Source: Methanobrevibacter sp. (GTDB lineage Archaea; Methanobacteriota; Methanobacteria; Methanobacteriales; Methanobacteriaceae). From it: DNA of 64,000 nucleotides. Positions within the stretch are counted from its first letter, which is position 1. Each line of letters begins with the position of its first letter. The stretch lies in contig NZ_JAFYHP010000028.1 of assembly GCF_017539065.1 (NCBI RefSeq), positions 1 through 64,000 on the forward strand. The letters are read 5' to 3'. Below, piece by piece: positions 16,463 to 26,657 of this stretch. Position numbers and translations under genes: made by a program. The notes below the pieces were generated by a model. That model was not told the DNA's origin. It was given only the letters and a program-made list of their open reading frames with translations, and searched no databases.

Positions 16463-18619
16463 ATGCATGAAGTAATAATTTGCGAAAAGCCGAGTTCAGC
16501 CGAAAAGATAGCAAAGGCGCTTTCTCCAAGTGCTAAAAAGAAAGTATACAATAAGAAAGTAAAATATTGGGAACTTGAAAGGGATTCAAAAGAAATCACA
16601 GTCGTATCCGGTGTCGGACACCTGTATTCACTGGTTCCTAGAAGATACAAATATGGCGTTTCATTTGATCTGCACTGGGTCCCTGCACATGAGGCAAGCA
16701 AAAGCAGCGCCTACACCAAAAACTATCTCAACGCCATCAAGAAATTCGGTAAAAACGCCGATTCATATATTCATGCATGCGATTACGATGTTGAAGGAAC
16801 ACTGATTGGGTACAATGCCTTGAGATATGCCTGCGGATTGAATTCCTTAAATAAGGCCTCAAGGATGAAGTTTTCAACATTAACCAAAAAGGACATCATA
16901 GATGCCTATGAAAACCGTATTGACATTGACATGCATCAGGTCGACAACGGTATCGCAAGGCACATACTTGACTATTACTTCGGAATGAACATTTCAATCG
17001 CATTGTCCAACTCAGTTAGAAAAACCAAGCACAGGTTCTTGAAGTTATCTGTGGGAAGGGTACAGACTCCTACCTTGTCAATTCTCGTTGACCGCGAAAA
17101 GGAAATTCGCGAATTTGTTCCTGAACCTTATTGGAACTTAAAGGCAATACTCGATTTTGAAGATATCGAAATCAAGCATGTCGACGGCAACATATTTGAT
17201 GCTCAAAGGGCAGAGGAAATATTCGACAAATGCAACGGCAAGGATGCGGTTGTTAGCGAAATCGCTTTTTCAAAATCAAAAACCAGGCCTCCGGTGCCGT
17301 TCAATTTAAGTGGGCTTCAGGCTGAAGCATACAGCGTTTTCGGATTTTCTCCTAAAAGAACCCAAATTGCGGCTCAAAACCTTTACAGTGCGGGTTACAC
17401 TTCCTATCCCAGAACTTCATCCCAAAAATTGCCGGGAAGTCTTGGTTTTGACAATATCTTCAGGCAATTGTCAGCAAACCATGAATTCAAAAAGCACATT
17501 GACAAATTGCCGGCCAAATTGAGACCTCACAACGGCAACAAGGAGGATGCAGCTCACCCTCCAATTCACCCGACAGGAATATTGCCAAACAAATTAAGCA
17601 AGGACGAGCAAAAAATCTATGATCTGATTGTTTACCGTTTCATTGCGGTATTTTTCGAATCAGCGGAATTCGAAACAATGAAGACAACCCTGGACATTGA
17701 AGGCGAGAAGTTCAAGTTCAGCCGCAGACGAGTTACCCATAAAGGCTGGATGGAACATTACCCATTCAAAAAAATCGACGATGAAAGGTTCCCCGATGTA
17801 AAAGAGGGGGACGTGATGAGCGTCAAGGAATTGATTAAGGAGGAAAAGGAAACCAAACCTCCTGCAAGGTATAATCAGGCATCACTCATCAAGGAACTCG
17901 AGAAAAAGAACCTCGGAACCAAGGCAACCCGTGCCGACATCATTGATAAGCTGTATGACAGAAAATACATAAGCGGAACAAAGATTGAAGTCAATGAGCT
18001 CGGCGAGAACCTAATCGATACCCTTAATACTTATTGTAATGACTTGACCTCCGAAGAGCTGACAAGAGATCTGGAGAACAAGCTTGAAGGCATCAACAAT
18101 AATGAAACCACAAAAGAAGGGGTCATCAGTGAAGGGGAAAAGGATGTCAGGGAAATCCTATTGGACATTGACAAAAATCAGAAGGGCATCGGAAACAAGC
18201 TCTATGAAGCCTATCAGGCAAGCAATATTGTCGGAACATGCATTAATTGCGGAGGCAAACTGATTAAACGATATTCCAACAGGACCAAAAGTTCATTTGT
18301 GGGATGCTCCAATTATCCGGACTGCAAAACAATCTATTCAATTCCAAAAGGCACCCATTTCCTTAAAAAGACTTGTGAAGAGTGCGGACTTCCGATAATT
18401 TCATTCGGAAAACCTCGCCAAAGGGCATGCCTTGACCCTAACTGCGGCAAGGAAAGGCCAAAAACCGATGAGCCTCAACATGTCGGCGAATGTCCGGAAT
18501 GCGGAAAACAGTTAATAAAACGTTCCGGCCGTTACGGCGATTTCATTGGATGCAGCGGATTTCCGAAATGCAGATTCACATGTTCAGTTGATGAGCTTGA
18601 AAGTAAATTGAAAAAATAA
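16463..18619 (+). CDS. topA: DNA topoisomerase I (type IA)
   Basis: A type IA topoisomerase of 718 residues that relaxes negatively supercoiled DNA. It has the N-terminal TOPRIM motif EKPSSAEKIA, a later HACDYDVEG acidic motif, and the catalytic tyrosine Y315 in YTSYPRTSS. The C-terminus carries three Cys-rich zinc ribbons (from about residue 590: CINCGG, CEECG, CPECGK). This is the usual architecture of the single archaeal topoisomerase I. It appears to be monocistronic, preceded by AGGTAAG. Confidence 0.96.
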   Translation: MHEVIICEKPSSAEKIAKALSPSAKKKVYNKKVKYWELERDSKEITVVSGVGHLYSLVPRRYKYGVSFDLHWVPAHEASKSSAYTKNYLNAIKKFGKNADSYIHACDYDVEGTLIGYNALRYACGLNSLNKASRMKFSTLTKKDIIDAYENRIDIDMHQVDNGIARHILDYYFGMNISIALSNSVRKTKHRFLKLSVGRVQTPTLSILVDREKEIREFVPEPYWNLKAILDFEDIEIKHVDGNIFDAQRAEEIFDKCNGKDAVVSEIAFSKSKTRPPVPFNLSGLQAEAYSVFGFSPKRTQIAAQNLYSAGYTSYPRTSSQKLPGSLGFDNIFRQLSANHEFKKHIDKLPAKLRPHNGNKEDAAHPPIHPTGILPNKLSKDEQKIYDLIVYRFIAVFFESAEFETMKTTLDIEGEKFKFSRRRVTHKGWMEHYPFKKIDDERFPDVKEGDVMSVKELIKEEKETKPPARYNQASLIKELEKKNLGTKATRADIIDKLYDRKYISGTKIEVNELGENLIDTLNTYCNDLTSEELTRDLENKLEGINNNETTKEGVISEGEKDVREILLDIDKNQKGIGNKLYEAYQASNIVGTCINCGGKLIKRYSNRTKSSFVGCSNYPDCKTIYSIPKGTHFLKKTCEECGLPIISFGKPRQRACLDPNCGKERPKTDEPQHVGECPECGKQLIKRSGRYGDFIGCSGFPKCRFTCSVDELESKLKK

Positions 18620-18789
18620 TTTTTTTATTTTTTCCTATTTTTTTTGATTTTTACTTAAAAATACAAAATATTTTAATAATAGTAAAGTTAAATATATTAC
18701 CCAATAAAAATTATTTTGCATATTGCGAGATTATTTTTATTTATTTCTTATAATTTTGATTAATTAATAAATTTAGACAGAGGATTTTA

Positions 18790-21474
18790 ATGAATAAAGA
18801 GACATTATTGACAATAGGTAAAGGAATAGTCATTATATTGATTATTTTAGCTATTGTTTTCGCGTTAAAAGCCCCTGCTGCTGATTTAAATGTATTTGAT
18901 GATGAAGGAAAAGCAATATACACCGATTCATCAGGTCTTCCGTATTACAGTGAAATGGATTCATACTATAACTATAGGTTGACCAATGATTATATTGATC
19001 ACGGCTATGTAGGGGATAAAATTGTAAATGGCAGTGAATGGGATATGCACAGGTATTCTCCAGACGGTAACGAGATTGACTACGAACTGGGCATTGTTTA
19101 TGTGACTTCATGGTTACACGATACCGTGAATAATTTCTTCGGAGGAAACTATTCAGTCAAGGAAGTTGCATTCTGGACTGGAGCAATTGTTTCAACCTTC
19201 TGTGTAATTCCGGCATTCATATTTTCAAGAAGAATCACAAACGATTATGGGGCAATTGTAGCAACATTGATTATCGCACTTGCTCCGAACTACTTTGCGC
19301 ACACATTCCCAGGATTTTTCGATACAGATATGTTCTATTACATATTCTCAATTTTCTTCGTGTTCTTCTTTGTCGAATCGATAAGAAGCGAAAATTGGAT
19401 ATGGAAAGTCGTATTTGCGGTGCTTTCAATCATTTCAATCGGAATATTTTCCATTCAATGGACCGGTTGGATCTTTTACGTCGCAATGATGGGACTGTTT
19501 GCTGTAATATATCTAATTGCAACATTCTTCTTCAATGTCGATGAAGACAGAGATTCCTACTCAAACGTTGCAGAATGGCTGATCCACAATAAGGAATTCC
19601 TGTCAATCGTCCTTATTGGAGTAATCGGTTTTGCAGGCCTTGCAGTATTCAGAGGCGTTGACGGGGTTCTTGGAATCTTTTCAAGCGTATTCGGTTTATT
19701 GAACTTGCAATCAGCATCCGTTGTTGTAGGAGGATTCCCGAACGTACTTATTTCCGTTGCAGAGATGCAAATGCCTAGCATGTTGGGTGCAGGTATGACC
19801 TCAATGTTTTTAGCAAACACCAACGGATTCATCAACGGTATCGGCGGTATTGCAGTGTTCTTCGCCGCTTTAATCGTTCTATACATTTTGGTTTCAAGAG
19901 CTTGGAAATTCAGAAACGTCAGACAAAAACCTGTTGATGCAAAACCTCAAAAAGGTAAAAGGTTATCTGCAGCCGAAAAATTAGATAACAGTCGCAAATT
20001 CAAATTATCTCTCGCTGATTTGAAATTCGGTGGGGACAATCCAATTTTAGCAAATAAACGTTTAACTGTATTATATGCAACTTTATTCGTTGTATGGGTA
20101 GTAGTAACTGCACTCGCGGTTTCCCGTGGTTCAAGGTTCATTACCACAATCGTTTTACCGTTTGCATTCTTAGCAGGTATATTTGTCGGCTACGCATGTG
20201 ACTACATCAAAAACAGACTTAATAACGACAAATGGTTAATCGCTGCAATATTATTCTGCGGATTTTTAGCGGCCGTGCCTTTAGCTACAATCAATACCGT
20301 TTACGGTATCCTGATATTTGCAGCTATTGCGGCAGCGGGTTTAATTACCGTATATGCTCTCAAATCCAATTCCGCTGATAAAAAACATGTTCCTCTTAAA
20401 AAATATGTTTTAATCATTGCTTTGGTAATTGCTTTGGTAACACCAAGTATCTGCGGTGCTTATCAGACTTCTGAAAGTGTTGTTCCGGGTACAAACGATT
20501 ACATGTGGAATGCTATGCAGTGGGTTAATGAAACCCAACCTGACGATACTGTAATCACATCCTGGTGGGACTTCGGTTACCTCTTCGAGGTTGCTGCTGA
20601 CAGGCAAGTAACATTCGACGGAGGTTCTCAGTCAGGGGAACGTGCCTTCTGGCTGGGTCAGGCTATGACAACCAGTGATTTGGAACTTTCAGCAGGAATA
20701 TTCAGAATGCTGGATACAACCGGTACAAGGGCAGACGAGTATCTGATTAACCTCACTGACAGTCCGGGCAAAGCTACAGACATTATCATTGACATCCTGC
20801 CAAGGACTCCTGAGGATGCCCAAAAGGTATTGACAAGCAAATATGACCTGTCATCTGCAGAGGCAAAACAGGTTGTAGAATACACTCACCCAGACAATCC
20901 AAGACCGGTAATATTCGTCGCATCTGCGGATATGCTTCAAAAGGCCGGTTGGTGGAGTTACTTCGGTGCATGGAACTTCGATAACCAGACTTCCGAAAAT
21001 TACAACTACCACGTACCTTATGACTCAGTTAAAGTCGGTCCGGGTCAATCCGGTAAAGTGGAACTGTTAGAAGATCAAGGTATGACAGTCAATGCTGTAA
21101 TTGAGAAAGGTTCCGGCAACAATACAACCGAAGCTCATGTCGAATCAGTCTACACTGAAAATGGTGAGCCAATCAAAGTCAACGGCAGCGAATACAATCC
21201 ATTGAAAGCATCCAGATTGCTTTTAATCGAAGACGGATATCTCGTTAAAAACGAATCAATCAAGAATGCAAAAGATGGAAATTACACATTATTCATAATC
21301 GGTTCAGACAACGATTACACTCCAATTCTAATAGATAAGAAACTTGAAAACTCCATGTTTACAAGATTATACTTACTCGGAGGATCAAATCAGGACATAT
21401 TCGAACCGGTACACTCAGAAAACGGTGTAATGTTATTCAAAGTAAACTTTGACAATACAAAAGCAGGTAGTTAA
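18790..21474 (+). CDS. aglB: Dolichyl-phosphooligosaccharide-protein glycosyltransferase (oligosaccharyltransferase)
   Basis: An STT3/AglB-family protein of 894 residues that transfers lipid-linked glycans to Asn in N-x-S/T sequons on the outer face of the membrane. The N-terminal half has about a dozen hydrophobic segments. The catalytic WWDFG motif lies at residues 592-596 at the start of the soluble C-terminal domain, and an acidic FFDTDMF motif lies in an outer loop near residue 177. The adhesins in this window are rich in N-x-S/T sites and are plausible substrates. The stop codon sits inside a perfect terminator palindrome. Confidence 0.95.
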   Translation: MNKETLLTIGKGIVIILIILAIVFALKAPAADLNVFDDEGKAIYTDSSGLPYYSEMDSYYNYRLTNDYIDHGYVGDKIVNGSEWDMHRYSPDGNEIDYELGIVYVTSWLHDTVNNFFGGNYSVKEVAFWTGAIVSTFCVIPAFIFSRRITNDYGAIVATLIIALAPNYFAHTFPGFFDTDMFYYIFSIFFVFFFVESIRSENWIWKVVFAVLSIISIGIFSIQWTGWIFYVAMMGLFAVIYLIATFFFNVDEDRDSYSNVAEWLIHNKEFLSIVLIGVIGFAGLAVFRGVDGVLGIFSSVFGLLNLQSASVVVGGFPNVLISVAEMQMPSMLGAGMTSMFLANTNGFINGIGGIAVFFAALIVLYILVSRAWKFRNVRQKPVDAKPQKGKRLSAAEKLDNSRKFKLSLADLKFGGDNPILANKRLTVLYATLFVVWVVVTALAVSRGSRFITTIVLPFAFLAGIFVGYACDYIKNRLNNDKWLIAAILFCGFLAAVPLATINTVYGILIFAAIAAAGLITVYALKSNSADKKHVPLKKYVLIIALVIALVTPSICGAYQTSESVVPGTNDYMWNAMQWVNETQPDDTVITSWWDFGYLFEVAADRQVTFDGGSQSGERAFWLGQAMTTSDLELSAGIFRMLDTTGTRADEYLINLTDSPGKATDIIIDILPRTPEDAQKVLTSKYDLSSAEAKQVVEYTHPDNPRPVIFVASADMLQKAGWWSYFGAWNFDNQTSENYNYHVPYDSVKVGPGQSGKVELLEDQGMTVNAVIEKGSGNNTTEAHVESVYTENGEPIKVNGSEYNPLKASRLLLIEDGYLVKNESIKNAKDGNYTLFIIGSDNDYTPILIDKKLENSMFTRLYLLGGSNQDIFEPVHSENGVMLFKVNFDNTKAGS

Positions 21475-21504
21475 ACTTAACTACCTTAAAATTCTTTTTT
21501 TTTA
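21465..21504 (+). terminator. Perfect palindromic terminator containing the aglB stop codon
   Basis: Ten-base arms AGGTAGTTAA and TTAACTACCT are separated by only two bases and followed by a T-rich run. The TAA stop is within the left arm. Confidence 0.75.
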
Positions 21505-21523
21505 AATAAGATATGGTGAAATT

Positions 21524-22618
21524 ATGGGAATCGAAGACAAGATTAAATCAATTGAGGAAGAGATTCAAAAAACCCCCTACAACAAGGCAACATCTCACCA
21601 TATTGGAAAATTAAAAGCGAAACTGTCTAAATTAAAAGAGGAATCCTTACAAAGAAGCAGTGGTGGGTCTAAAGGACAGGGATTTCACGTTAAAAAGTCA
21701 GGTGACGCTACTGTTGTTCTGGTAGGTTTCCCATCTGTGGGAAAATCCACATTATTGAACAACATCACCAATGCTGAAAGTAAGGTTGGCGCTTATCAGT
21801 TCACAACTTTAGACATTGTTCCCGGGGTCATGGAGCATAAGAACGCTAAAATTCAGATTTTCGATATTCCAGGAATTATCACAGGTGCAAGCAGCGGTAA
21901 AGGAAGAGGAAAAGAAATCCTGTCAGTAGCCAGAACTGCCGATTTGATTTTGGTTGTTTTGGATACCTTTAATCCACAGCACCTGGACGTCATCATCAGG
22001 GAGTTGAGGGCAATCGGCATCAGGCCGAATGAAAGGCCTCCTGACGTCACCGTCAAAAGGAAAAAGCTTGGCGGGGTCAAGGTGTCATCCACCTGCAAGC
22101 TGACACATCTGGATGAGAAAACCATCAGGTCAATCTTGAACGAGTACGGCTACATCAATGCGGATGTGCTTTTCAGGGACGATGTGACAATGGACCAGTT
22201 CATTGACGTGCTTGACCGCAACAAGTCCTATGTTCCGATGCTGATTCTTCTAAACAAGGTGGATTTGGTTGACGATGCATACATTGAGGAGCTGAAGAAA
22301 TACATTCCTGATTTCATTCCGATTTCAGCCGACAAGAATACGAATATCGATGAGCTTAAGGACACCATATTCGATAATCTTGACCTTGTCAGGGTTTATT
22401 TAAAACCGCAAGGCAGAAAAGCGGATATGGAAGATCCTCTTGTCATCAAAAAGGGCTCTACCGTAATCGATGCATGCGGCAAGCTTCACAGGGAATTCGT
22501 CAAGAATTTCAGGCATGCAAAGGTGTGGGGAACTTCCGTAAAATTCCCTGGCCAGAAGGTAGGTCCCGACCATGTCCTTGAAGATGAGGATGTGCTGAGA
22601 ATAATTCTGAAGAAATAA
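21524..22618 (+). CDS. DRG-family GTP-binding protein with TGS domain
   Basis: A 364-residue Obg/DRG-type GTPase. G1 is GFPSVGKST (68-76), the G3 region is DIPG, and G4 is NKVD near residue 245. A C-terminal TGS domain covers about 290-364. Relatives bind ribosomes or RNA and act in translation or growth control. It appears to form an operon with the adenylate kinase-like gene two bases downstream. Confidence 0.93.
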   Translation: MGIEDKIKSIEEEIQKTPYNKATSHHIGKLKAKLSKLKEESLQRSSGGSKGQGFHVKKSGDATVVLVGFPSVGKSTLLNNITNAESKVGAYQFTTLDIVPGVMEHKNAKIQIFDIPGIITGASSGKGRGKEILSVARTADLILVVLDTFNPQHLDVIIRELRAIGIRPNERPPDVTVKRKKLGGVKVSSTCKLTHLDEKTIRSILNEYGYINADVLFRDDVTMDQFIDVLDRNKSYVPMLILLNKVDLVDDAYIEELKKYIPDFIPISADKNTNIDELKDTIFDNLDLVRVYLKPQGRKADMEDPLVIKKGSTVIDACGKLHREFVKNFRHAKVWGTSVKFPGQKVGPDHVLEDEDVLRIILKK

Positions 22619-22620
22619 AC

Positions 22621-23151
22621 ATGACAGCTATTTTTATAACCGGCACTCCGTGTACGGGTAAGACAACTCTTGCAAGTAAATTAAATGGACACTTGATTAA
22701 AATCAATGATTTGGCATTAAGTCATGATTTCGTATTGGGTGTTGATGAGGAAAAAGGATATAAGGTCATAGACATTGACAAATTATCACATCATGTAGCT
22801 AAACTCATCACAGATTGCGATGAATTGCTTATTTTTGAGGGGCACCTGTCCCACTTGTGTGACGGGGCCGATAAGGTGATAGTCCTGAGGGTAGATCCCG
22901 ACATCCTTAAAGAAAGACTGAAGGCAAGAAATTACTCAGATTCCAAAATCCGCGAAAACCTTGAAGCCGAAGCCCTTGGAGTGTGCTCAGCGGAAGCCTA
23001 TGAGAAATATCAGGAGAAGGTCTATGAGCTGGATGTAAGCAATCTGACCATGGACGAATCAGTCGAGCTTATAGATGATGTAATCCGCAACGGCGGTGAC
23101 TATCCTGTCGGTTCGGTTGACTTTATGGACTGGCTGATTTCAAACCCATAA
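22621..23151 (+). CDS. Adenylate kinase-like NTPase (AK6/Fap7 type)
   Basis: A 176-residue P-loop kinase with GTPCTGKTT at residues 8-16. It matches the archaeal/eukaryotic AK6 (Fap7) family, which has adenylate kinase/ATPase activity and, in eukaryotes, works in small-subunit ribosome maturation. It starts two bases after the stop of the DRG GTPase, which fits a ribosome-linked role for both. The last residues ([12 protein letters not shown]) follow the family C-terminal pattern. Confidence 0.88.
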   Translation: MTAIFITGTPCTGKTTLASKLNGHLIKINDLALSHDFVLGVDEEKGYKVIDIDKLSHHVAKLITDCDELLIFEGHLSHLCDGADKVIVLRVDPDILKERLKARNYSDSKIRENLEAEALGVCSAEAYEKYQEKVYELDVSNLTMDESVELIDDVIRNGGDYPVGSVDFMDWLISNP

Positions 23152-23356
23152 GTTTTTTTTACAGACTCAAATCAATTTTTCAAAATCACTGCAATTTTAC
23201 TTGATTAACTTAATTTTGATTTAAAGTGATTTATATCATAAATGCACAACTGTGATTTTGCACAATTCGAAAATATTATATTTTATCAGCACATAATCTT
23301 AATCAAGCTTGTACACAAACTTTTTATGTTGGGTATCATATATTTAAACTTAACAA

Positions 23357-23746
23357 GTGAAAGGTTGTGGTAATATCTCAAAGATAAGTTTTGACATTGA
23401 TGATGGCCTGCTTGAAGATTTAAAAAAACGGGCTTTGGCAGAGGAATCCAGTTATCTGGATTTAATAGTTGAATATATTAAACAAGGTTTAAAAGAGAGT
23501 GATAACATGTCAAGAGTGATATTAGATGACGATGTAGTGAAAAAAGTGAATATAATGGCGGAATTAACTGACCAATCTCCTAAAGATGTTGTTAATGAAG
23601 CATTAAGGGATCAACTAAAAGATGTTGAAAATATTCCTCGAGAAATAGATGGGGATAAGATTTGGGCAATGCTGGAACATGATAAACCTGAAGGCGATGA
23701 TATTCTAGACAATCTCGCTCGTTTTGGCGAAGAAAATTGGGATTAA
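23357..23746 (+). CDS. Putative VapB-type antitoxin with two ribbon-helix-helix-like segments
   Basis: Up to 129 residues from the GTG at 23357. Two segments look like RHH DNA-binding units: residues 9-48 (KISFDIDDGLLEDLKKRA) and 51-92 (SRVILDDDVVKKVNIMA). A TATA-like CATATATTTA lies at about 23336-23346. A start site about 25 bases downstream would fall after the GTG, so translation may really begin at the ATC at 23375 or at the internal ATG at 23507, which has AGAGAG upstream. The gene is 31 bases upstream of a PIN-domain toxin, so the pair looks like VapBC. Confidence 0.7.
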   Translation: MKGCGNISKISFDIDDGLLEDLKKRALAEESSYLDLIVEYIKQGLKESDNMSRVILDDDVVKKVNIMAELTDQSPKDVVNEALRDQLKDVENIPREIDGDKIWAMLEHDKPEGDDILDNLARFGEENWD

Positions 23747-23777
23747 ATTCCTCATTAAACACCACTGAGGGATTTAA

Positions 23778-24176
23778 ATGATTTTTTTAGATAGTTCTTA
23801 TATTAAAGGGTTGATTATTAAACGGGATTCACACAAAGAATTTTCTAATAGCATTAAACCCTATTTAAAAAAGGAAACCAAGGTAATCAACATCACCGTT
23901 TTTTTGGAAGTTTTAAATGCTTTAAGGCAGAACAATTATCAAGGCGATTTTGATGAAATAATTCATGAATTATGTAATCTTGATGTTTTTGATTGGTTAA
24001 CTAAGGAAGATTACAGATTAGCAATGGAAAAATTCAGATTCTACAATGGTAGCATTAACTTTGCAGATTGTACAATTTTGGTTACAATGGAGAAATATGG
24101 AATAACCAGAATTGTCACTACAGATTCGGATTTTGCAAAGATTAAGGGATTGCGTAGAATATGCGGGGTTTTATAG
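23778..24176 (+). CDS. PIN-domain ribonuclease toxin (VapC-like)
   Basis: A 132-residue PIN-domain protein with the expected acidic residues: D5 (MIFLDSS), E44 (FLEVLNAL), D97 (NFADCTI) and D116/D118 (TTDSDF). VapC toxins cleave specific RNAs and are held inactive by the partner antitoxin. It follows the RHH-like gene and is flanked by housekeeping genes on both sides, as expected for a mobile toxin-antitoxin insertion. Confidence 0.85.
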   Translation: MIFLDSSYIKGLIIKRDSHKEFSNSIKPYLKKETKVINITVFLEVLNALRQNNYQGDFDEIIHELCNLDVFDWLTKEDYRLAMEKFRFYNGSINFADCTILVTMEKYGITRIVTTDSDFAKIKGLRRICGVL

Positions 24177-24235
24177 GTCCATTAATTTTTTCCAAAAATT
24201 TAATTTCAACAAAAATATCCCATAAATTCATAACC

Positions 24236-24290
24236 TTTATAAATAGTAATATACATATTTATTCTTAATATTCATATTAACCTAAGGTTA
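24236..24290 (+). promoter_or_regulatory. TATA-like box and palindromic operator upstream of the RNase P/ribosomal cluster
   Basis: TTTATAAAT at about 24236-24244 is a good TATA box. A palindrome, TAACCT-A-AGGTTA, lies at 24278-24290 near the expected transcription start. It could be a regulator site for the translation gene cluster starting at 24378. The regulatory role is inference. Confidence 0.45.
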
Positions 24291-24377
24291 TCTTAACTAT
24301 GGTTTTTGTTTTAATTTGCGCAAATCATTTTAATTCAATTTTGAATATTATATCCTACATTTTAAAGGAGGATATTT

Positions 24378-24725
24378 TTGAGTAGAAGGAACAGACCAAA
24401 GTGGATGATTGAAATTGCGATTGAAAGAATGAACATTCTATTTGATCGTGCAGAGATGGAATTCATCACCCATCCCGAAAGATCCAATCGTTATGTAGAA
24501 CTTGCATTGAAATTGTCCACCAAATACAATACTCCAGTGCCAGACAAATGGCGAAGAAGGTATTGTAAGAGTTGTAAGTCCTTTCTCAAGCCTGGTCGCA
24601 ATTGCACCGTCCGGCTAGTTAACTCTGAGGTTAACATTTTTTGTGGTGAATGCGGTCATGCAATGAAAATTCCTTATCAAAAGGAAAAAAAGTTTAAAAG
24701 GAGAGCTAAATATGAGTCACGATAA
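24378..24725 (+). CDS. rnp4: RNase P protein component 4 (Rpp21/Rpr2)
   Basis: A 115-residue basic protein of the Rpr2/Rpp21/SNM1 family, part of the archaeal RNase P holoenzyme that removes tRNA 5' leaders. The zinc-binding cysteines are visible in CKSC and CGEC. A TTG start at 24378 follows a strong AAGGAGGAT ribosome-binding site. Its end overlaps the YhbY gene by 14 bases, so the two are co-translated. Confidence 0.92.
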   Translation: MSRRNRPKWMIEIAIERMNILFDRAEMEFITHPERSNRYVELALKLSTKYNTPVPDKWRRRYCKSCKSFLKPGRNCTVRLVNSEVNIFCGECGHAMKIPYQKEKKFKRRAKYESR

Positions 24726-24969
24726 AAAGGAAATGATGAATAGAGCTCTTAATGCGATGACAATTAACATTGGCAAATCAGGCGTTAACGATAATGTGAT
24801 TGAAGAAATCAAACGCCAACTGAAAGCTAATGAAATTGTTAAACTTAAATTTGCAAAAAATATCGCTCGCGATAAAGATAAATACATCGACGAAATTGTC
24901 TCTAAAACCAAAGCAAAACTTATCGACGTTAGAGGCCACGTTGCTGTTATTTACAAGAAAAAGCCTTAA
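24712..24969 (+). CDS. YhbY-family RNA-binding protein (CRM domain)
   Basis: An 85-residue protein of the CRM/YhbY fold, which binds RNA and is linked to large-subunit ribosome maturation. The conserved helix near LKANEIVKLKFAKNI and the terminal RGHVAVIYKKK strand are typical. It overlaps rnp4 by 14 bases and lies upstream of the S19e gene. Confidence 0.88.
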   Translation: MSHDKKEMMNRALNAMTINIGKSGVNDNVIEEIKRQLKANEIVKLKFAKNIARDKDKYIDEIVSKTKAKLIDVRGHVAVIYKKKP

Positions 24970-25060
24970 ACATTATAAATTTAGAGTTACAGGCCCTATT
25001 TTTTAGGTCTTAAATTTACAGTGGATTAAGCTACAATAAAAAAAATATTGGAGAATTAAT

Positions 25061-25498
25061 ATGACTACTGTATTTGATGTACCTGCAGATTTATTAATTG
25101 AAAAAGTCGCAGAAGAATTTAAAGAAAATGATAAAATAGAGTCTCCTGCATGGTCCAATTTTGTTAGAACTGGTGTACACAAAGAAAGAAAACCAGAAAA
25201 CCCTGATTGGTGGTTTATTAGGACTGCTTCTATCATTAGAAGAGTTTACATTGACGGACCTGTTGGTGTTTCAAGTTTAAGAACTTTCTACGGCGGTAAA
25301 AAAGACCGTGGCGTACGTCCTGAAAAATTCAGAAGAGGAAGCGGATCAATCATCAGAACCGCACTCCATCAGCTTGAAGACGCAGGATATGTGGAAAAAG
25401 TAGAAGGCGGAAGAGTCGTCAGTCCTCAAGGAAGATCCTTTTTGGATAAAATTTCTGGAGAAATAATCAAAGACATTCCTGAACTTGAAAAATATTAA
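25061..25498 (+). CDS. rps19e: Ribosomal protein S19e
   Basis: A 145-residue small-subunit protein found in archaea and eukaryotes. Family landmarks include the N-terminal [15 protein letters not shown], the [14 protein letters not shown] helix and the YGGKKDRG loop. It precedes the PDCD5-like gene by 24 bases from that gene's preferred start, in the order seen in other Methanobacteriales. Confidence 0.95.
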   Translation: MTTVFDVPADLLIEKVAEEFKENDKIESPAWSNFVRTGVHKERKPENPDWWFIRTASIIRRVYIDGPVGVSSLRTFYGGKKDRGVRPEKFRRGSGSIIRTALHQLEDAGYVEKVEGGRVVSPQGRSFLDKISGEIIKDIPELEKY

Positions 25499-25522
25499 TT
25501 ATAATTTTTGGGAGAGTTTGAT

Positions 25523-25879
25523 ATGAGCGATTTAGATGAAATTCGTCAAAGAAGAATGGCTGAGTTGCAAGCTCAACAGGCTGCTGCACAGAACCAAGCT
25601 CAACAACAAGCTATGGCTCAGGCACAACAGCAAGAAGCTCAAGCACAATTCGAAGCTCAGAAAAAACAAATCTTAGGTCAAATTATGACTCCTGAAGCTC
25701 GTCAAAGATTAGCTAATCTTAAATTAACCAAACCTGAATTGGTTAACCAAATCGAACTTCAATTGATTCAGTCAGCTCAGGCTGGCAGCCTAAGAGGAAA
25801 AGTAACTGATGACCAAATAAAAGTCCTTTTAAGACAAATTGCTGGTCAGAAAAGAGAAATTAAAATTACAAGGAAATAA
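25523..25879 (+). CDS. PDCD5-like DNA-binding protein
   Basis: About 118 residues, starting at the ATG at 25523 with GGGAG upstream rather than the TTG at 25508. A Gln/Ala-rich N-terminal helix is followed by the PDCD5/TFAR19 core (ILGQIMTPEARQRLANL) and a basic tail. Archaeal homologues are described as DNA-binding proteins; the cellular role is unclear. The gene lies directly between S19e and a PP-loop protein, an arrangement conserved in euryarchaea. Confidence 0.9.
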   Translation: MSDLDEIRQRRMAELQAQQAAAQNQAQQQAMAQAQQQEAQAQFEAQKKQILGQIMTPEARQRLANLKLTKPELVNQIELQLIQSAQAGSLRGKVTDDQIKVLLRQIAGQKREIKITRK

Positions 25880-25885
25880 TATCGC

Positions 25886-26470
25886 ATGAAAGCAGCTGTT
25901 TTATATAGTGGTGGAAAAGACTCATCTTTTGTGGCAGTCATGCTCAAGAGGTTAGGTCTTGATGTGGAATTGTATACTGCAAACTTTGGAGTTTATGATT
26001 CATATATTCCTGCAAGCAAATCCGCTGACGCATTAGGTTTTAAACACAATGTTTTAAAGATGGATACTGAAATCCTTGAAGAGACTTGTGATAAAATCCT
26101 CGAAGACGGATTTCCGAATGACGGAATAAAATACATCCACGAGAAAACTGTAGAAAAATTGGCTGAAAATCATGATATTATCGCAGATGGGACAAGACGT
26201 GATGACAGAACTCCAAAACTCAATATCAATCAAATCAGAAGTCTTGAAGATAGATTACAAGTACAATACATTAATTTAGACAGTTTTGGTCACAAATCAA
26301 TAAAATTAATCACAGACAATCTATTTGAAATTTCAAAAGAAAAATCAAACCGTGACAACAGTTCAGATTTTGAGGTTGAAATAAGGACAATGATTGATAA
26401 TAAAGGAGGAAATTCTCTAGATATTTTCCCTGAACATTATCAAACTCGCGTTATCGGATATAAACAATAA
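25886..26470 (+). CDS. PP-loop ATP-binding protein of unknown substrate
   Basis: A 194-residue protein with the PP-loop SGGKDSS at residues 8-14, as in adenylating enzymes such as tRNA-thiolation proteins and asparagine synthetase relatives. A second conserved patch is GTRRDDRTP. It starts six bases after the PDCD5-like stop, inside a translation cluster, so an RNA-modification role is plausible. The reaction is not known to me. Confidence 0.8.
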   Translation: MKAAVLYSGGKDSSFVAVMLKRLGLDVELYTANFGVYDSYIPASKSADALGFKHNVLKMDTEILEETCDKILEDGFPNDGIKYIHEKTVEKLAENHDIIADGTRRDDRTPKLNINQIRSLEDRLQVQYINLDSFGHKSIKLITDNLFEISKEKSNRDNSSDFEVEIRTMIDNKGGNSLDIFPEHYQTRVIGYKQ

Positions 26471-26490
26471 TTATTATTACAGGTGAGAAA

Positions 26491-26646
26491 ATGAGTAGAA
26501 ATAAACCATTAGCTAAAAAATTAAGAATGGCAAAAGCAAACAAACAAAATAGGAGAATTCCAATCTGGGCTTATGCTAAAACTAATCGTAAACTTAGATA
26601 CAGACCTAAACCTAGACATTGGAGAAGAAACAGTCTTAAATTATAA
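26491..26646 (+). CDS. rpl39e: Ribosomal protein L39e
   Basis: A 51-residue, very basic protein starting [10 protein letters not shown] and ending [10 protein letters not shown], matching L39e over its full length. It lines the nascent-peptide exit tunnel. AGGTGA precedes the ATG at 26491. It is followed 11 bases later by L31e, the standard archaeal order. Confidence 0.95.
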   Translation: MSRNKPLAKKLRMAKANKQNRRIPIWAYAKTNRKLRYRPKPRHWRRNSLKL

Positions 26647-26657
26647 GAGGGGTTATT

